From Psettodes erumei (Eukaryota > Chordata > Actinopteri > Pleuronectiformes > Psettodidae): DNA of 64,000 bases. The stretch spans positions 6,423,001 through 6,487,000 of the forward strand of contig JAFBJZ010000512.1 of NCBI GenBank assembly GCA_016785225.1. The letters run 5' to 3'. The notes under the pieces are model-generated. The model ran no database searches. It saw only the letters and a list, made by a program, of their open reading frames with translations, and was not told the DNA's origin. Positions 62,213-64,000 of this stretch are shown here, piece after piece. Made by a program: the position numbers and the translations under genes. The number at the start of each line of letters is the position of its first letter. Position 1 is the stretch's first letter.

Positions 62213-64000
62213 TGAATCACCTAAATAATATATCCCAGTATATTATGTACTTGATCCCAGTATGGTTTGGAGCAAATGGGAAAACAACAGAAAAGCTGGC
62301 AAAAGATTTTGATGAGATCTAAAAGGATCTTATTTTTTAAAATTCAAAGCAAAACAAAGAAAAAAAGGTGAAGAAATGTGAATTTGTTCCACATCTGATT
62401 CATAATTTCAATATCTGCTATTAAAAACCCGTCCAAGCTTTTTGCATTTTTTTTGCACCTCAGCGGGCGTCCCGTGACGAGCGACGCTTTCCGTGACGAC
62501 GCTGGCCGAAACGCGCGGGAACCAGTTTGGTTCCCCCCGGCGCCGCCCGTTCTTTGGACATGACCGAATCCTCCATTACCGTCGGCCGTGACGGAGTGGT
62601 GTTTCACAAAACAAACCACTTCCAGGTGGACAAACAAGCGCGCCGACAAACCCCTCCCGCCCGCCCCTGTCACGTGCTGTTGCACAACGCGTGTTTGTGG
62701 GCGTGCGCGCGTGCGTGGGCGCTAAAAGCCGGGGGGTCCGAGGAGGCGACTGTTCAAACAAGCGAAGGGCCGCCGGACCGTGTGCAATCATCTCAAAAAA
62801 AAGGAGGCTGATTGACTGACGCACACACAGACAGGAAGTCTGTGCGCTCACACGAACTCGGGCCTACACAGCGTTCACCTGTCCAAACCAGACCAGCGCA
62901 CGCTGCAGGCACACGCCCGGATTTCGCTGCACGCGTCTCGTTTGTTGCGCTGCGTTATTGTTTTCCGGTCCTTGTGTTACTGTCCGGCTTCAGATGCTGT
63001 GTGTGAGACCGCTCCATAAACAAGATCGCTATCTTTAACTCCATGACATCCGGGGGGGCGGGGCGGGGGCAAAGGTTTTATCTGCCGCCGCCCAGAAATG
63101 ACGCGCGCACGCCACGCGTACGATCAAGTTCTGCGTCGCATACTTTCAGGCAACAGTGTCTGAGAATGGCCGCTCTCTTCCGCAGCATTCGTGTTTCAAC
63201 CCTTCAGCCGCGTTGTGGGTCACTGGCGGACGCACATTGAATGTCCCAAAGCGGACGGACGAAACGGCATCACGCGCATGGGTGTGTGTGGGGGTTAACC
63301 CCGCCCTACCATACGTGACCAGCCGGAAACTAACCCTTGGACCTTTCGCTCCAAACCCGTCACTTCAGCACTAAGCCAGAGCAGCGGCGTTCAGTTCGGG
63401 CCGAAGTGACGGCGCAACTATTATTTGACAGCCCCCTCTTCTGGTAAAAAAGGAACAATGTCGCACACAAGGCCAGCGACAAGATTTAAATAAATAAATA
63501 AAAACCCAACACACACTCATCCTGTGGCTGTTTGTATCGTGGAGTGATCTTGTGGGTGTTAAACTGGCTGCAGTGAACGCTTGAAAAGAAGACTGCGAAC
63601 TTCATAACACCGGAGTAAAGTCGTGAGAATGAGCAAAGGCTTTTTTTTTTATTTCTTATTTCTGCTTTTGCCACGATGAAGCATTAAGCAAAGATTTCTC
63701 GTTTACTCGTTTTTTTTTTAAAAAAACATCGGAGAGGCGCAGCGGTTAACGTTTGCTGGGAATAAACACCCCTGATATCGTGGCTAGAGCCAACCGCGCG
63801 ATTAATTGACGACTTGGTTGGGGGAACCTAGGTTCGTCAGTCCTGTCACATATGGGTTTACGATGCTGAGATGCTGAAAGGCGAAAAACGCCCAGCGTTA
63901 AACGTCTGGCTCGTTTCAGGTCTCACCTCCTCGATCATGGTGTCCATCGTGTCCGACAGTTCAGCCTTGGTGGCGTCGCTTGCCACCATGTTCCTCAGTC
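50723..64000 (-). CDS. blmh: blmh: bleomycin hydrolase, 3' portion (7 coding exons, runs off the window)
   Basis: BLMH is a cytosolic, hexameric C1-family cysteine aminopeptidase that trims peptides and inactivates bleomycin. Segments in order: 64000-63927 (partial), 57763-57608, 57520-57362, 57265-57198, 56169-56052, 55760-55694, 50871-50723. They encode the C-terminal roughly 262 residues of a family protein of about 455, with intact phases. The catalytic His is in SLMTHAM (exon at 56.1 kb) and the Asn in RVENSWG (exon at 55.7 kb). The nucleophilic Cys lies in upstream exons outside the window. The C-terminus ends DPMGSLA, where mammals have DPMGALAE; this tail normally lies in the active-site cleft and sets exopeptidase behaviour. 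I see no frame break. Confidence 0.96.
50872..55693 (-). other. blmh: blmh last intron
   Basis: About 4.8 kb of unique AT-leaning sequence; the 75-bp tandem repeat near its 5' end is the only structured element I see. Confidence 0.65.
55055..55275. repeat. three tandem copies of a ~75-bp unit rich in GCTAAC/GCTAGC
   Basis: Copies start near 55055, 55129 and 55204. Each has AGCTTGCTAAC/AGCTAGCTAC, then TTAGCAAGCTCGATAGCTA, a T/C run, and CTGCTTCAATAAAAA(CA)G. Short palindromes (GCTAGC, TTAGC/GCTAA) recur. It lies in the last blmh intron. Confidence 0.9.
55694..55760 (-). CDS. blmh: blmh coding exon (catalytic Asn)
   Basis: Encodes DGKESYEKWRVENSWGDDRG plus NK. Asn in VENSWG aligns with the third catalytic residue. 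It ends in phase 1. Confidence 0.95.
56052..56169 (-). CDS. blmh: blmh coding exon (catalytic His)
   Basis: Encodes FNHELVFGVSVKNLSKAERL and MYGDSLMTHAMILTAVTDK. His in LMTHAM aligns with the catalytic His of the papain-type triad. It enters on one base and ends in phase 0. Confidence 0.96.
57198..57265 (-). CDS. blmh: blmh coding exon
   Basis: Encodes AVWFGCDVGKHFHGKLGIND plus MN, then GT of a split Val codon. The phase 2 donor (GTGAGT) was preferred over one two bases earlier because it keeps the next exon in frame. Confidence 0.95.
57362..57520 (-). CDS. blmh: blmh coding exon
   Basis: Encodes VCLVNDPRPQNPYGKLYSVE, FLGNMVGGRSTLYNNQPIQL and LKKAAAESIKEGE. Both ends are phase 0. The donor reads GTCGGT, an unusually weak site, but exon length and phase leave no better choice. 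Confidence 0.95.
57608..57763 (-). CDS. blmh: blmh coding exon
   Basis: Encodes VFRVASVCLGSPPETISWEY, RDKDKNFHRMGPITPLEFYR and EHVKPLYNIQDK. It is 156 nt, phase 0 at both ends. The preceding intron is about 6.2 kb. Confidence 0.97.
58037..58068. repeat. (CA)n-(CG)n tract
   Basis: About 13 CA units ending in CGCGCGCA, in a blmh intron. Confidence 0.92.
59930..60360 (+). mobile_element. LINE 3' fragment (ORF2 C-terminus relic plus 3' UTR)
   Basis: One frame reads RAFSFAAPSAWNTLKLF, the common 'FSVAAPKLWNSLP' end of fish non-LTR retrotransposon ORF2. It is followed by an untranslated tail with TTGGCCAGGTCACCCTCTTA, GAGATCCTGATCTCAGTGGG and CTGGTTAAAT, a widespread LINE 3' signature. The 5' part is absent or too decayed. 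It sits in the long blmh intron, opposite to blmh transcription. Confidence 0.7.
62181..62211. repeat. (TAA)n trinucleotide repeat
   Basis: About ten units in a blmh intron. Confidence 0.93.
63927..64000 (-). CDS. blmh: blmh coding exon (partial at window edge)
   Basis: Encodes LRNMVASDATKAELSDTMDT plus MIEE, matching the family segment LMRNLV..ATKAELSDTMDTMIEE. It ends in phase 0 at GTGAGA; its 5' end lies past the window. Confidence 0.93.

Larger units (their letters stand above)
57764..63926 (-). other. blmh: blmh intron with GC-rich and LINE-containing stretches
   Basis: About 6.2 kb. It holds a CA tract (58037-58068), the LINE fragment at 59.9-60.4 kb, GC/CpG-rich patches at 60.9-61.7 and 62.5-63.4 kb, and an AAT triplet repeat (62181-62211). 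No exon recognised. Confidence 0.6.

Noticed and set aside
1..64000. tRNA, rRNA, CRISPR array, prokaryotic operon or viral gene
   Set aside because: None seen. The window is spliced vertebrate DNA; direct repeats present are microsatellites or the 75-bp tandem repeat.

Overview
The window is vertebrate nuclear DNA, almost certainly from a ray-finned (teleost) fish. All three recognisable genes are multi-exon genes with GT-AG introns on the minus strand. The DNA is dense in (CA)n/(GT)n microsatellites and carries a fish-type Tc1 transposon remnant and LINE 3' tails. The order ssh2 - slc6a4 - blmh is the order of their orthologues on human chromosome 17q11.2. The species, and the 'a' or 'b' teleost duplicate, cannot be assigned from the window alone.

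Layout, read in transcription order from high to low coordinates. (1) 64,000-50,723: the 3' half of blmh (bleomycin hydrolase, a cytosolic papain-like cysteine peptidase). Seven coding exons carry the catalytic His and Asn; the Cys-bearing 5' exons lie beyond the window. (2) 50.7-39.98 kb: a long non-coding interval that should hold the slc6a4 promoter and 5' untranslated exons; a CpG-rich patch at 41.9-42.2 kb beside CT/CA microsatellites is the best candidate. (3) 39,548-29,292: a complete slc6a4 (plasma-membrane serotonin transporter), 13 coding exons, 673 residues, no frame break. (4) 29.3-21.5 kb: AT-rich non-coding DNA with a Tc1 remnant, a possible LINE tail and a perfect 26-bp-arm hairpin. 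(5) 21,412-1,707: ssh2 (Slingshot-2 cofilin phosphatase), 15 coding exons plus a likely alternative first exon at 14.7-14.8 kb. (6) 1,706-1: downstream flank with candidate poly(A) signals.

The most notable point is that ssh2 has every splice junction intact and a conserved catalytic core, yet its reading frame breaks three times: a 2-nt deficit in coding exon 9, a 1-nt deficit in a GAG tract of exon 14, and a shift in the last exon. slc6a4 and the visible part of blmh are unbroken. This means either local indel errors in GC-rich, low-complexity sequence or a decaying ssh2 copy. The sequence is also sharply two-toned: GC- and CpG-rich across ssh2 (1-21.5 kb), then AT-richer across slc6a4 and most of blmh, with the change at the ssh2 first exon.

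The three genes do not form a pathway: actin dynamics, serotonin reuptake and peptide trimming. Their adjacency is conserved synteny, not an operon. I found no RNA gene, CRISPR array, viral gene or novel multi-gene system.
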